Assembly: GCF_001580615.1 (NCBI RefSeq)
Contig: NZ_LHZC01000029.1
Location: 1 to 37,065, forward strand
Reading direction: 5' to 3'
DNA: 37,065 nucleotides
DNA from: Acetobacter malorum
Lineage (GTDB): Bacteria > Pseudomonadota > Alphaproteobacteria > Acetobacterales > Acetobacteraceae
In this document: positions 7,612-15,916 of the stretch, piece by piece
Layout: each line of letters opens with the position of its first letter
Numbering within the stretch: the first letter of the stretch is position 1
Translations under genes and position numbers: made by a program
The notes under the pieces: generated by a model
What the model saw: only the letters and a program-made list of their open reading frames with translations
Database searches by the model: none
What the model was told of the DNA's origin: nothing

Positions 7612-10435
7612 CGGTTTTTGTGGCGACTACGTCGCGCAAAACGCCATCCAGCTCCGCCGTCTGCTCTTCAAAAGTGGCGAGGTTCTGTTTGAGCGGGTTG
7701 ACGTAGCCTGTCAGTCTCTCAGGATTTTCCAACAGCGCCTCAACGGCTTTCTGTAAGCTGTCCGGTCGCCCATCTATGGCAATCAGCGTGCCATTCACGC
7801 CATCAACAATATCTTCCGACTGCCCGCCCGGAGCCGTAGAGATCACCCACACATCCCGCGCCAGCGCTTCGCGCACAGTCAAACCGTAGCTTTCTTTCCA
7901 CTGAGACGGGAAGAGGAGCACATCAATCCCATCAAAAAACGCATCCATAGTCTCAGGGATGTATGCCGGAACCGTTGTGACAGTGCCCTTTACTTTCCAG
8001 GATTCTGTATAAACAGAACGAATACCGAGATTAATCTTGTTATCAACAACCCGAAGCTCCCAGTTACCATCCGACAGAGCCTGAAAGGCCCTCCGCACCA
8101 GAGAGTAACCCTTGATTTCTTCTGTGCCACCAACATAGCCAAAGCGCAGCGGGCTACCGGGTTTACGCGGAGTGCGGGCGTGTGTGGGCCAGACAAACCC
8201 GTTTCTATTCACCAAAATGCGGTCCGGGGGAACGCCATTAGCAATAAACAACTGCCTGTGCGTCTCGCTGGGGGAAAGCAGTAACGCAGCCCCTTCCATC
8301 GCAGCGCGCATCATCACCGCGCGCTCTGACAGATGCCGCGCATCCGGCACACACATCTGACACACACGCAGATTGATTTTCTCCTGAAAACAATAGTGTC
8401 CGTCGGCTTTCACCATAAACTGACGGTCACACAGCCACCACGCGTCATGCACTGTCACGACATAAGGCACACCGGCTTCAATACAGGCTCTCAACAAACC
8501 CAGCCCCAACCCTTGGGTTGCATGAAAGTGCACAACATCCGGTTTCATGGCGGCAAGCCATTTCCGGAAGTGGCTGGTTGCCGTCGCATTATCCAGCCCA
8601 CCAACCCGGTCATGGTCAGGCGGAACACGCACACCCAGAACCGGGCAACCCTCAACACTGTAACGAAGAGGCGCGTTGCCCCGATCCTTAAGATCCGGGC
8701 GGGAGGTCATCACTGCAACCTCCACATCGGGCAGACGCTGCAACCTGCGCACCATTTCCTCTGCCACAAACGTTGCCCCCCCGAAGGAACGCGGGCTGAA
8801 ATACACGTTGGCGCATAGTACGCGCAGGTTTGTTTTTGAGCGTTCATCAACAGGCCGCCTAAAGACCGGCAACACCTGCTGGTGCGCAATCTGGTCGGGG
8901 CTGTATCGGGCCAGCACATCCTCATAAGCCCGCTGACCAAGCTGCGCTCTTAACGCAGTATCTGCCGCCAGACGAAGAATGGCATCCCGCCACTGCTCAT
9001 CCTGCTCAGCCAGAAGCCCATTTTCACCATCCCGCATGACCTGCATAAACGCATCTCGCGGAGAGCAGACAGAGGGGATTTTCAGAATAGCGGCTTCAAG
9101 AAATTTGATATTACTTTTAGCATCATTGAAAATGGTGGGTTCAAGCGGCGCTATTGTAATATCGGCTTGCGCCAGAAGCGCCAGATACGCCGCATAATCA
9201 CGCCCGGCAAGGGTCTGAACCCGATTCTTTACAGCCAGAAAACTGTCAGGAAGCGTCAGATCACCAATAATATGCAGGGTTAAGCGTGAGTCTGCCTGCA
9301 TAGCGGCAAGAATACCATTAGCCGCCATCCGAAAATCCGCATCATGCGTTTTAGTGCCAGACCCATAGACAATCCGGATTTCCTGCGTGGTATCATGAGC
9401 AGGCACACCGCGTTCTGCCAGATTTTGCGCAATCTCTATCGTTTGCTGGTCCAGCGCGTTCTCAATCACCACAGCCGAAGCAATGCCAGCATCCAGCATG
9501 GCCTGCGCCAGCACACGGGTGGATGCAATGGCGCGATCGCAGGACAACAGGCACTTCCTGAACAACCGGACACCAAAAAGCAATTGCTTCTGCTCAGCTG
9601 TATCCAGCGTCTGAAGGTTGCCATTCTCCTGATACAGCTCAGCGGAGAAAATCAGGTCATCCACTTCCCACCAGGGGGACAGGCCGAGCCTTCGGGTCTC
9701 ATGAAGAAGAATTTCAACGGATTCAAAGGCTGGAACCCGATAGAAAATCACCTCAGTGCAAACTTGCAGAGCCGCCAGTGCCTGCTCCGTATCACGCCAG
9801 TCCACCACGTCTACGGTCCAGCCTAAAGACCGCAGCTGTTCCTCTTTCTGCCAGACGCGATACTTCGCGCACTGCCGCAAAGAGAGTTCTGCAATAATCA
9901 GAATATGCGGGGTAAGCTGACTCAACGCCTCGGAGCCAAGCGGTTTTGCATACACGCTCTCAAGCGCTTTTTGTCGCTCCGTCGCAGTCATGGACGGTGG
10001 TTGTACGCTTTGATCCTGCTGCGTTTGCTCTGCGGAAGCGGGAGGAGACGAAGGTTTCTGACGGTTGGGCGTATACCGGGCCATTGCCCGCCCTATCCCG
10101 GTATCCGGCAGGCGCGTCTGAATACGCTGCGTGACGCCGTGCAGCCCTTCATCCTGATAGATATCTTTGACACGCTGACAGAGAGCAGGAATTTTTTGCC
10201 CTGTTGGCAGTTGCCCCTTCATCAAATGCCGGACAACACGCAAAGGGGCCGTAACCCGCCAAGACAGTGTACGGCGCTGGGTATCCAGCATGTGGCGCAG
10301 ACTGGCTGCTTCATGAGTCAGGCCATCAACGCGCATCCCCTGAATACGGGCACTGGCGCGATAGCTGGCGGACAATGCCTCTGCCTGTGTCAGAACCTGT
10401 CTGATTTTTTCTGAATCGTCAGTCAAATCACTCAC
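7553..10435 (-). CDS. Large bifunctional-looking glycosyltransferase (two GT4/GT-B modules)
   Basis: About 960 residues. The N-terminus has a short coiled coil and then SWRVTAPLR, a motif often found before GT modules of surface-polysaccharide enzymes. A first GT-B-like unit (about 180-530) has ILIIAELSL, a WEVDD segment and a GENGLLA donor-site region, but its catalytic residues look weak. A second, canonical GT4 unit (about 535-920) starts FSPRSFGGATFVAEEM and contains HFHATQGLG, FGYVGG and the EX7E motif ESYGLTVRE. GTG at 10435 is preferred over GTG 10444 because AAAGAG lies 8 nt before it. It follows the RTX gene on the same strand past a terminator, and overlaps the RgpF-like gene at its 3' end. 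Confidence 0.82.
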   Translation of the reverse strand: MSDLTDDSEKIRQVLTQAEALSASYRASARIQGMRVDGLTHEAASLRHMLDTQRRTLSWRVTAPLRVVRHLMKGQLPTGQKIPALCQRVKDIYQDEGLHGVTQRIQTRLPDTGIGRAMARYTPNRQKPSSPPASAEQTQQDQSVQPPSMTATERQKALESVYAKPLGSEALSQLTPHILIIAELSLRQCAKYRVWQKEEQLRSLGWTVDVVDWRDTEQALAALQVCTEVIFYRVPAFESVEILLHETRRLGLSPWWEVDDLIFSAELYQENGNLQTLDTAEQKQLLFGVRLFRKCLLSCDRAIASTRVLAQAMLDAGIASAVVIENALDQQTIEIAQNLAERGVPAHDTTQEIRIVYGSGTKTHDADFRMAANGILAAMQADSRLTLHIIGDLTLPDSFLAVKNRVQTLAGRDYAAYLALLAQADITIAPLEPTIFNDAKSNIKFLEAAILKIPSVCSPRDAFMQVMRDGENGLLAEQDEQWRDAILRLAADTALRAQLGQRAYEDVLARYSPDQIAHQQVLPVFRRPVDERSKTNLRVLCANVYFSPRSFGGATFVAEEMVRRLQRLPDVEVAVMTSRPDLKDRGNAPLRYSVEGCPVLGVRVPPDHDRVGGLDNATATSHFRKWLAAMKPDVVHFHATQGLGLGLLRACIEAGVPYVVTVHDAWWLCDRQFMVKADGHYCFQEKINLRVCQMCVPDARHLSERAVMMRAAMEGAALLLSPSETHRQLFIANGVPPDRILVNRNGFVWPTHARTPRKPGSPLRFGYVGGTEEIKGYSLVRRAFQALSDGNWELRVVDNKINLGIRSVYTESWKVKGTVTTVPAYIPETMDAFFDGIDVLLFPSQWKESYGLTVREALARDVWVISTAPGGQSEDIVDGVNGTLIAIDGRPDSLQKAVEALLENPERLTGYVNPLKQNLATFEEQTAELDGVLRDVVATKTANAQRLADDLSAISADPAG

Positions 10436-10497
10436 AGGCAGCACTCTTTCAGAAAGACAAAGAATTGAAAAATTTTACAAAGATTTTTCCCAAAAGA

Positions 10498-10521
10498 AAA
10501 CCGGGCCTTTCGGCCCGGTTT
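10498..10521 (-). terminator. Rho-independent terminator of the RTX gene
   Basis: A perfect 10-bp GC-rich stem (AAACCGGGCC/GGCCCGGTTT) with a 4-nt loop. On the minus strand it is followed by a T-rich tract (TTTTCTTTT). It lies about 30 nt beyond the RTX-protein stop and upstream of the glycosyltransferase start, so it largely isolates the RTX transcript. Confidence 0.85.
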
Positions 10522-10552
10522 CCTTAACGTTCAAACCGTCTTTAGCTGAATT

Positions 10553-11974
10553 TTACTTCAGACCGCCGAACTGGTTCGTCGTCAGGTCAGACACATCAAC
10601 AAAGGTGATCTTGCTGTTATCAGCCAGCGTGATCGTCGTGTTGCTGCCGTTATGGGCTGCTTTGTCCAGCACATCCTGCTGGAACTGAGACGCCGTGTAG
10701 TCGTAGTCAACCAGCAGCACAGAGTTGCCAGCAGCGCTACCGAAGTCGGTGATGGTGTAGTCAGCGCCAGCAATCCCGTCGCGGAAGCCGAACACGTTTG
10801 CTGCACCAGAACCACCCGTCAGGGTGGCGTTACCAACACCAGCAACCAGCGTATCGGAAGCAGAACCACCGATGAACGTCTGTGTGCCCGTCGTGCCGAC
10901 AACGTTACCGAAAGCATGGATACCGAATGCAGAAGATGCACCGTCCAGCGTTTCGTTACCGTCGTTCGCCACGAACAGAGAGTCGGCAGACGTACCGTCA
11001 AAGTGGGCGTTCAGGTTGTTGGAACCAAAGATGGTTGCCTGACCGGCCGTAATGGTCGTGTCACCCGTGCCACCAACGAAGGTCAGCGCGCCGCTTACGT
11101 TGATCAGTGCTGAATCCGTGTGCGTGGTGTAGAGGTCACCGTGCGCTGCGGAAATGGTGTTCAGCTGACCACCTTCAACAGTGCCGGTTGCACCAGCCAT
11201 GTTGATGTAGTCGTTAGACCCACCGGTTACGGTGCTTGCACCACCAACCGTGATCTGTTCGTTACCGGCAGCGTCAACCACCAGGGAGTTTTCGCCCACG
11301 TTAACGAAGGAGTTACCACCGTTCAGCGTGATGCTCTGCACACCATCTGTTGCAGTGATCGTATCCTGACCGTCAGAGTGAACATAGTTCACGCCCGTGC
11401 CCAGAGTGATGGTGTTGTTACCGGCACCAGCATAAATGGTGTCGTTACCATTGCCGCCGTTGATGGTGTCGTTGCCGTCACCTGTGCGGATGTCCCATGC
11501 GCCCGGAGCCTGATCCAGATAGTTCCCCTGGAACAGGTTATCACCGGAACCACCGACGAACAGACCGCTCTGAGAACCAGCGCGGAAAGATACGCCCTGC
11601 GTGGTGCCTGCGACGACGCTCAGATAATCTGTCGTCACTTTGCTGGCATCGATATTGACCCATGCATCCAGAGCGGTGCTCGGAGCGGTCGTGGCAGAGT
11701 TGGACCCAACCGTCAGCCAGCGGAAATCGCCGGAGACCTGATAGGAGCCAGCTGCAGTAACAACGCCATAACCGGACTGGTTGCTGGAACCAGTGGCTTT
11801 GCTGTTTAAGCCAGAGTTCAAATAACGGGCATCAAGGATACCCTGATTATTCAACTGGTCAGAAAGCTGGTCCGCAAGACCCTGTGTCCGGCCTACGAAC
11901 GCAGTGTTCAGAGCACCATCAACAGTGACCTGTACGGTCCCTCCTGACGCACCCGCAACGGTGATAATCGCCAT
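10553..11974 (-). CDS. RTX-repeat (haemolysin-type calcium-binding) surface or secreted protein
   Basis: 473 residues, acidic, without cysteine and very rich in Gly, Thr, Ser, Asn, Asp and Ala. Around residues 165-190 are two RTX nonapeptides (GDGNDTING, GNGNDTIYAG) that bind calcium as a parallel beta-roll. Diverged repeats such as GGSASDTLVAG and GGSGAANVF follow near 365-395. The end (TTITLADNSKITFVDVS) matches C-terminal type I secretion signals of RTX proteins. No N-terminal signal peptide is seen, which also fits type I export; no such exporter is in the window. An AAAAGGA ribosome site, a 5' hairpin leader, a strong terminator and frequent GGT/AAC/ACC/GTT codons suggest high expression. 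It may be an adhesin, biofilm or S-layer-like protein, possibly a glycosylation target of its neighbours. Confidence 0.75.
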   Translation of the reverse strand: MAIITVAGASGGTVQVTVDGALNTAFVGRTQGLADQLSDQLNNQGILDARYLNSGLNSKATGSSNQSGYGVVTAAGSYQVSGDFRWLTVGSNSATTAPSTALDAWVNIDASKVTTDYLSVVAGTTQGVSFRAGSQSGLFVGGSGDNLFQGNYLDQAPGAWDIRTGDGNDTINGGNGNDTIYAGAGNNTITLGTGVNYVHSDGQDTITATDGVQSITLNGGNSFVNVGENSLVVDAAGNEQITVGGASTVTGGSNDYINMAGATGTVEGGQLNTISAAHGDLYTTHTDSALINVSGALTFVGGTGDTTITAGQATIFGSNNLNAHFDGTSADSLFVANDGNETLDGASSAFGIHAFGNVVGTTGTQTFIGGSASDTLVAGVGNATLTGGSGAANVFGFRDGIAGADYTITDFGSAAGNSVLLVDYDYTASQFQQDVLDKAAHNGSNTTITLADNSKITFVDVSDLTTNQFGGLK

Positions 11975-12049
11975 ATTTATCCGTCCTTTTCTAAGCCCGC
12001 TTTATTAGGCACGATCGGGTCACACCCATACAGCGGCACAACAACGTCA

Positions 12050-12070
12050 GGCTTCGTTTTAGGCGAAGCC
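12050..12070 (-). promoter_or_regulatory. 5' stem-loop at the predicted mRNA start of the RTX gene
   Basis: On the minus strand GGCTTCG and CGAAGCC form a perfect 7-bp stem with a 7-nt loop. It begins at 12070, where the predicted promoter would start transcription, and lies about 75 nt before the start codon. 5'-terminal hairpins of this kind stabilise abundant mRNAs such as ompA. Regulatory binding is an alternative. Confidence 0.4.
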
Positions 12071-12076
12071 CATACG

Positions 12077-12106
12077 AATATGCAAGCATCTTCTGAGTAT
12101 TCTCAA
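12077..12106 (-). promoter_or_regulatory. Predicted promoter of the RTX gene
   Basis: On the minus strand TTGAGA (12101-12106) and CATATT (12077-12082) are 18 nt apart. Transcription would begin near 12070, giving a leader of about 95 nt. An A-tract lies further upstream (12116-12125 on the plus strand as T residues). The match is decent but unverified. Confidence 0.4.
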
Positions 12107-12294
12107 TGTTCAACGCTTTTTTTTGCAAGTGCTTCTAAAAAGAGACACTTAAGATCAGGTACCCAATGCATGATATTTAACTTAATGCTATCCTAATTAG
12201 TACTAAATTGAGAAAAATGAGCTTTCAGATTGTCAAATAGACCGTTCCCGGCAAAATAGTCTCTTGCTTTGAAATCAGGACATTTTTCTTCCCC
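12107..12294. other. AT-rich divergent intergenic region
   Basis: This stretch between the divergent RTX and 1053-residue glycosyltransferase genes is visibly richer in A and T than the rest of the window. It holds a T8 tract (12118-12125) and no convincing gene. No clear ribosome site precedes the ATG at 12295; the nearest purine run (AGGA) is 14 nt away. Part of the forward promoter probably lies here, but I cannot place it with confidence. Confidence 0.5.
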
Positions 12295-15200
12295 ATGCCT
12301 GCATCTTTATCAAGATCACCGCTCCGCAAGCCCGTCTCCTCTGTCATGTCTCTGTGCTCAGCAGAGTCTGAGCCATTTTTTACACAGATTGTGCTGGCGG
12401 ATGGAGACACTGCAGGCTGCGGGCATCTGCCTTTTATCATCTGGCTGCTTTGTGTGCTGTCTCCGAAAACTCTGGTTCTTATCGGAGCGAGTCGTTCCGT
12501 AAGGGACACTTTGAAACAAACGATTCACAACCAGATTCTTCCGACCCGGCTTGTCGAAACGCGGCTTTTTTTATTGGAAAAGAGCGCCGACTCCACGCTT
12601 TACTATTATGCGTCCCCCTTATGGCATACGCCCGAACACTTAAAATCTGAACTGGACAAGCTTCCCGCAGGCAGTCTGGTTCTATTTGAAAATACAGCTT
12701 CTCCCGCAGGGCACCCGATATGGGGAGAGTTTGAAAAAACATTCCTAACTTTCAGTTTTTTCCATACGGGCGGCCTGGGAGTGCTCGCAAAAGCCCCTAC
12801 GCAAAACACTGATGTCGATTTTATTTTAACAAAAAGCCCTAATAACTCAGAAGAGGATTTACTGAAAAAAACACTTTTTCGGGAACGGTTTAGTCAGGCA
12901 GGACAGTTCTGGGAAAACAAAGCTTTACTGGCAGCGCAGACTGAAAAAACACACCGCCTTCAAGAAGAGCTGCGCCAAGAGCGGATCTTGTTTCTAAATA
13001 CAAAACAAGAAAAGACTTCTATCAATACTAATCTGACTGCTAAAAAAAACCGTTTGATAGCTGAAAACAGCACTTTACATGCGTATGGCACCTTCTGGCA
13101 CAAACATGCTCTCAGGCTCACCGAGGCTAACAGAACTCTCGGGGAGTCCCTGTCTCAGGTGCTGTCTCATCTTCATCAGAACGCAGAATCCTGGGCGGCA
13201 TTCTCACAGGATGTCATGAGCCGTGCAGAAGGGCTGAATGCCCTGCGTAATTTCCTTTCCACTCCTGCTGGCTTCCTCCGTTCTCTGGCCCGTACGATGG
13301 TCCGTGGGTCCATGGCTCCTTTTGTGCCGGACCTCCCGACCCCACCCGTAATCAAAGAGCCAGACATTGTTATCCCCGCTCCTGTGGTGCCGGACCAGCC
13401 CGAACCACCAGCTTTGGCCAACGCTCTGATAGTGGACTTGGGTAAATCTCTCCCACAAACACAGGCTGACAACACGCTCTTATCTCCGCCTGCCACACTG
13501 CGCAGTCCACGCCGCAAAGTACTGTTTGTAGCCGGTGAGCCGGAGTCCCCCGGCGTGCAGTATCGTTGCATTCGGAATGCGGCCGCCTGTGTGCGGGCTG
13601 GGCATGAGGCCCTCTGGAAACCCTGTGCAGATGTCACTCCGGATGATCTGAGCTGGGCGGATACCGTCATTCTCTGGCGCGTGGAGTTCAGCGGCCATGT
13701 CGATATTCTGCTGCAACTGGCGCGGGAAAACGGGGCTGATATCATTTTTGATACCGATGACATCACGTTCCTGCCGCATCTGGCACGGTTTGATATTATT
13801 GATGGCATCCGCAGTATTGGTGCAACCGAGCAGCGTATTGAGACTGTTTTCACAGAAATGCGTCGCACTATGATGCGCTCTGATCTGTGCATAGCCCCCA
13901 CCGATACCCTTGCAGGACTCATGCGCATCAACAAACCCCTGACCTATACTGTACCCAATACCTTTGATGCAGACTCTCTGCGCCGCAGCCGGATGGCCAT
14001 GCGTAAAAAGCATTGGGTTGGGTCAGATGGTCTTGTCCGTATTGGTTACGCCACAGGCTCGCGCACGCATCAGCGTGATTTTGCCCGCGTTGCCGGAATT
14101 CTGGCGAAGCTGATGCTGGAGCGCGCCGACCTCCGCCTCGTTCTGTTCCGGGAGCCGGGCAATCACCGCCCCGTCCTGCTCATGAATGAGTTCCCGGAGC
14201 TGGCCCCCGTAGCGGACCAGATTGAATGGCGGGATATGGTTCCCCTGCCCGACCTGCCGGAAGAGACGGCCCGGTTTGATATTTCCATCGCGCCGCTGGA
14301 AACCGGATCGCTCTTCTGTAACGCCAAAAGTGAACTGAAATTTTTTGAGGCCGCTCTGGCGGGTGTTCCCTCCATTGTGTCCCCCACCACACCGTTCCGT
14401 CAGTGCATTGTGGAAGGTGTCAGCGGCTTTCTGGCGGATACACCGGAAGAGTGGGAAACCGCCCTGCGCACTCTTGTGGAGAACCCGGACTTGCGTCGCC
14501 GCATGGCGGACGCGGCCTATCATGGGTCTCTCTGGTATTTTGGCCCGCAACGTCAGGCGCTGGTATTTGACAGCATTCTTGAGGGACTCGGCGGCAAGCA
14601 GGCCGCAGCCCGCGCCTCCGAAATTCAGATCGCCCGCGGCGCTTATCGCGGCAAAGGTCTGCCGGATGTCCCTCCGCATGAGGTCCTGTTCCATCAGGAT
14701 AGAATGGACGAAGCGGCTGTTACCGTAATCATCACCTCTTATAATTATGAAACCTTCATTCTGGAGGCACTGGACTCCGTTCGGGCACAGACCATAGATG
14801 CGCTGGATCTGGTCGTGGTAGATGACGGCTCCTCAGACGACTCGATTGCTCTGATTACCGCCTGGATGACGCAGCATAGCGGCCGCTTTAACCGTCTCAT
14901 TCTGCTGAAAACAACAGTGAATGCCGGACTCGGTGGCGCACGCAACTGTGGCGTGACACATGCGGAAACTCCCTTCTTCCTGCCGCTGGACGCCGATAAC
15001 CGCCTGTTGCCGGACGCCTGCGCATCTCTGCTGTCCGCAACAAACGAGATGACAGCCTACGCCTACCCCATTCTGGAACAGTTTGGGGAGCCAACCCGCC
15101 ATAAGGTGTTGGGCGACAAACCCTATCACCCCATGCAGTTAGTCGCCGGCAACTATATTGATGCCATGGCGCTTGTTGCAAAATGGGCCTGGGCTGCTGC

Positions 15201-15456
15201 AGGAGGCTATTATGTCAGCCGCTCCGCCATGGGCTGGGAGGATTATGACCTGTGGTGTTCTTGTGCGGAACTTGGCTTACAGGGCACGCATGTTCCGGAA
15301 ATTCTGGCCGAATACCGGGTACATCGTACCTCCATGACCAGCAGCGTGACTGAACAGGATGCCCATAAGCAGCGCGTGGTGGAACTTGTTGAAAGCCGGC
15401 ATGACTGGATCAAACTGGTGCAAAAAGCCGCTAAAGATCGCGAACAGGTTTCGTAA
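12295..15456 (+). CDS. Giant multidomain glycosyltransferase (degenerate methyltransferase-like N-terminus, coiled coil, GT4-like, GT2)
   Basis: 1053 residues if the ATG at 12295 is right; an in-frame ATG at 12346 is an alternative, and neither has a good ribosome site. Residues 44-166 resemble the Methyltransf_24 domain often fused to such enzymes: LPFIIWLL at the start, GSLVLFENT in the middle and GGLGVLA at the end. The SAM-binding loop is lost (VLIGASRSV in place of a VELG-x-GxS pattern). A coiled coil spans about 200-290 and a Pro-rich linker 340-400. A GT4-like GT-B domain (about 405-775) contains DTDDITF and the EAALAGVPSIVS region. A GT2 domain (about 805-1050) has VVVDDGSSDDS, the DXD motif LDADN and GWEDYDLW. 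It probably adds sugars to a surface glycan or glycoprotein. It is transcribed divergently from the RTX gene and has its own terminator. Confidence 0.82.
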   Translation: MPASLSRSPLRKPVSSVMSLCSAESEPFFTQIVLADGDTAGCGHLPFIIWLLCVLSPKTLVLIGASRSVRDTLKQTIHNQILPTRLVETRLFLLEKSADSTLYYYASPLWHTPEHLKSELDKLPAGSLVLFENTASPAGHPIWGEFEKTFLTFSFFHTGGLGVLAKAPTQNTDVDFILTKSPNNSEEDLLKKTLFRERFSQAGQFWENKALLAAQTEKTHRLQEELRQERILFLNTKQEKTSINTNLTAKKNRLIAENSTLHAYGTFWHKHALRLTEANRTLGESLSQVLSHLHQNAESWAAFSQDVMSRAEGLNALRNFLSTPAGFLRSLARTMVRGSMAPFVPDLPTPPVIKEPDIVIPAPVVPDQPEPPALANALIVDLGKSLPQTQADNTLLSPPATLRSPRRKVLFVAGEPESPGVQYRCIRNAAACVRAGHEALWKPCADVTPDDLSWADTVILWRVEFSGHVDILLQLARENGADIIFDTDDITFLPHLARFDIIDGIRSIGATEQRIETVFTEMRRTMMRSDLCIAPTDTLAGLMRINKPLTYTVPNTFDADSLRRSRMAMRKKHWVGSDGLVRIGYATGSRTHQRDFARVAGILAKLMLERADLRLVLFREPGNHRPVLLMNEFPELAPVADQIEWRDMVPLPDLPEETARFDISIAPLETGSLFCNAKSELKFFEAALAGVPSIVSPTTPFRQCIVEGVSGFLADTPEEWETALRTLVENPDLRRRMADAAYHGSLWYFGPQRQALVFDSILEGLGGKQAAARASEIQIARGAYRGKGLPDVPPHEVLFHQDRMDEAAVTVIITSYNYETFILEALDSVRAQTIDALDLVVVDDGSSDDSIALITAWMTQHSGRFNRLILLKTTVNAGLGGARNCGVTHAETPFFLPLDADNRLLPDACASLLSATNEMTAYAYPILEQFGEPTRHKVLGDKPYHPMQLVAGNYIDAMALVAKWAWAAAGGYYVSRSAMGWEDYDLWCSCAELGLQGTHVPEILAEYRVHRTSMTSSVTEQDAHKQRVVELVESRHDWIKLVQKAAKDREQVS

Positions 15457-15482
15457 ACCCTTAGCTGAAAACATCGTTTTTC

Positions 15483-15515
15483 CTGTGGCACCCCTTGTGG
15501 TGCCACAGCTTTTTT
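15483..15515 (+). terminator. Rho-independent terminator after the giant glycosyltransferase
   Basis: A 10-bp perfect stem (CTGTGGCACC at 15483-15492, GGTGCCACAG at 15499-15508) with a 6-nt loop, followed by C and T6. It lies 27 nt past the stop codon. Confidence 0.9.
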
Positions 15516-15585
15516 CTGCTCAGTCGTGTAGGTGAAACAAAGCTTCAGGCTTCTCGCATTTCAGAATCGCCAGGGTCCAAAACGC

Positions 15586-15609
15586 AAAAAAGGCCGCTTG
15601 CGCGACCTT
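15586..15609 (-). terminator. Rho-independent terminator of tRNA-Gly
   Basis: On the minus strand AAGGTCGC and GCGGCCTT pair (one T-G wobble) around a GCAA tetraloop, then T6. It lies about 32 nt past the tRNA 3' end. Confidence 0.8.
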
Positions 15610-15640
15610 GATGCATACCACTCAAATTTTCTAGAAAATT

Positions 15641-15715
15641 TGGAGCGGGCGATGGGATTCGAACCCACGACCCCAACCTTGGCAAGGTTGTGCTCTACCC
15701 CTGAGCTACGCCCGC
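15641..15715 (-). tRNA. tRNA-Gly (anticodon GCC)
   Basis: A full cloverleaf on the minus strand: acceptor GCGGGCG/CGCCCGC, discriminator T and encoded CCA (15641-15643). The D arm is GCTC..GAGC. The anticodon stem CAACC/GGTTG encloses TTGCCAA, and the T arm is GTGGG TTCGAAT CCCAT. A 20-bp AT-rich palindrome (15623-15642) overlaps the CCA end. Confidence 0.97.
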
Positions 15716-15728
15716 ATCGGATGGCCTC

Positions 15729-15757
15729 CTTCTAAGGGGGTTCGACAAAACGCGCAA
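15729..15757 (-). promoter_or_regulatory. Predicted promoter of tRNA-Gly
   Basis: On the minus strand TTGCGC (15752-15757) and TAGAAG (15729-15734) are spaced by 17 nt. A/T-rich tracts just upstream (15762-15790) could serve as an UP element. The expected start is about 7 nt before the mature tRNA 5' end. Confidence 0.5.
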
Positions 15758-15916
15758 GAGGGTTTTTTATATTTTTTTCGTTTATTTTGAACGGCCTCTC
15801 CCACCCTCAGCGCGAAGTGCGCTGGAAGCCCGAAAAGTCCTTGTGTTGGCGCGGGTCCACTTCTCTGCAATCATGGGCTGAGCTCTCTTTCCCATCAGGA
15901 TAAAGGATGGAACGCG

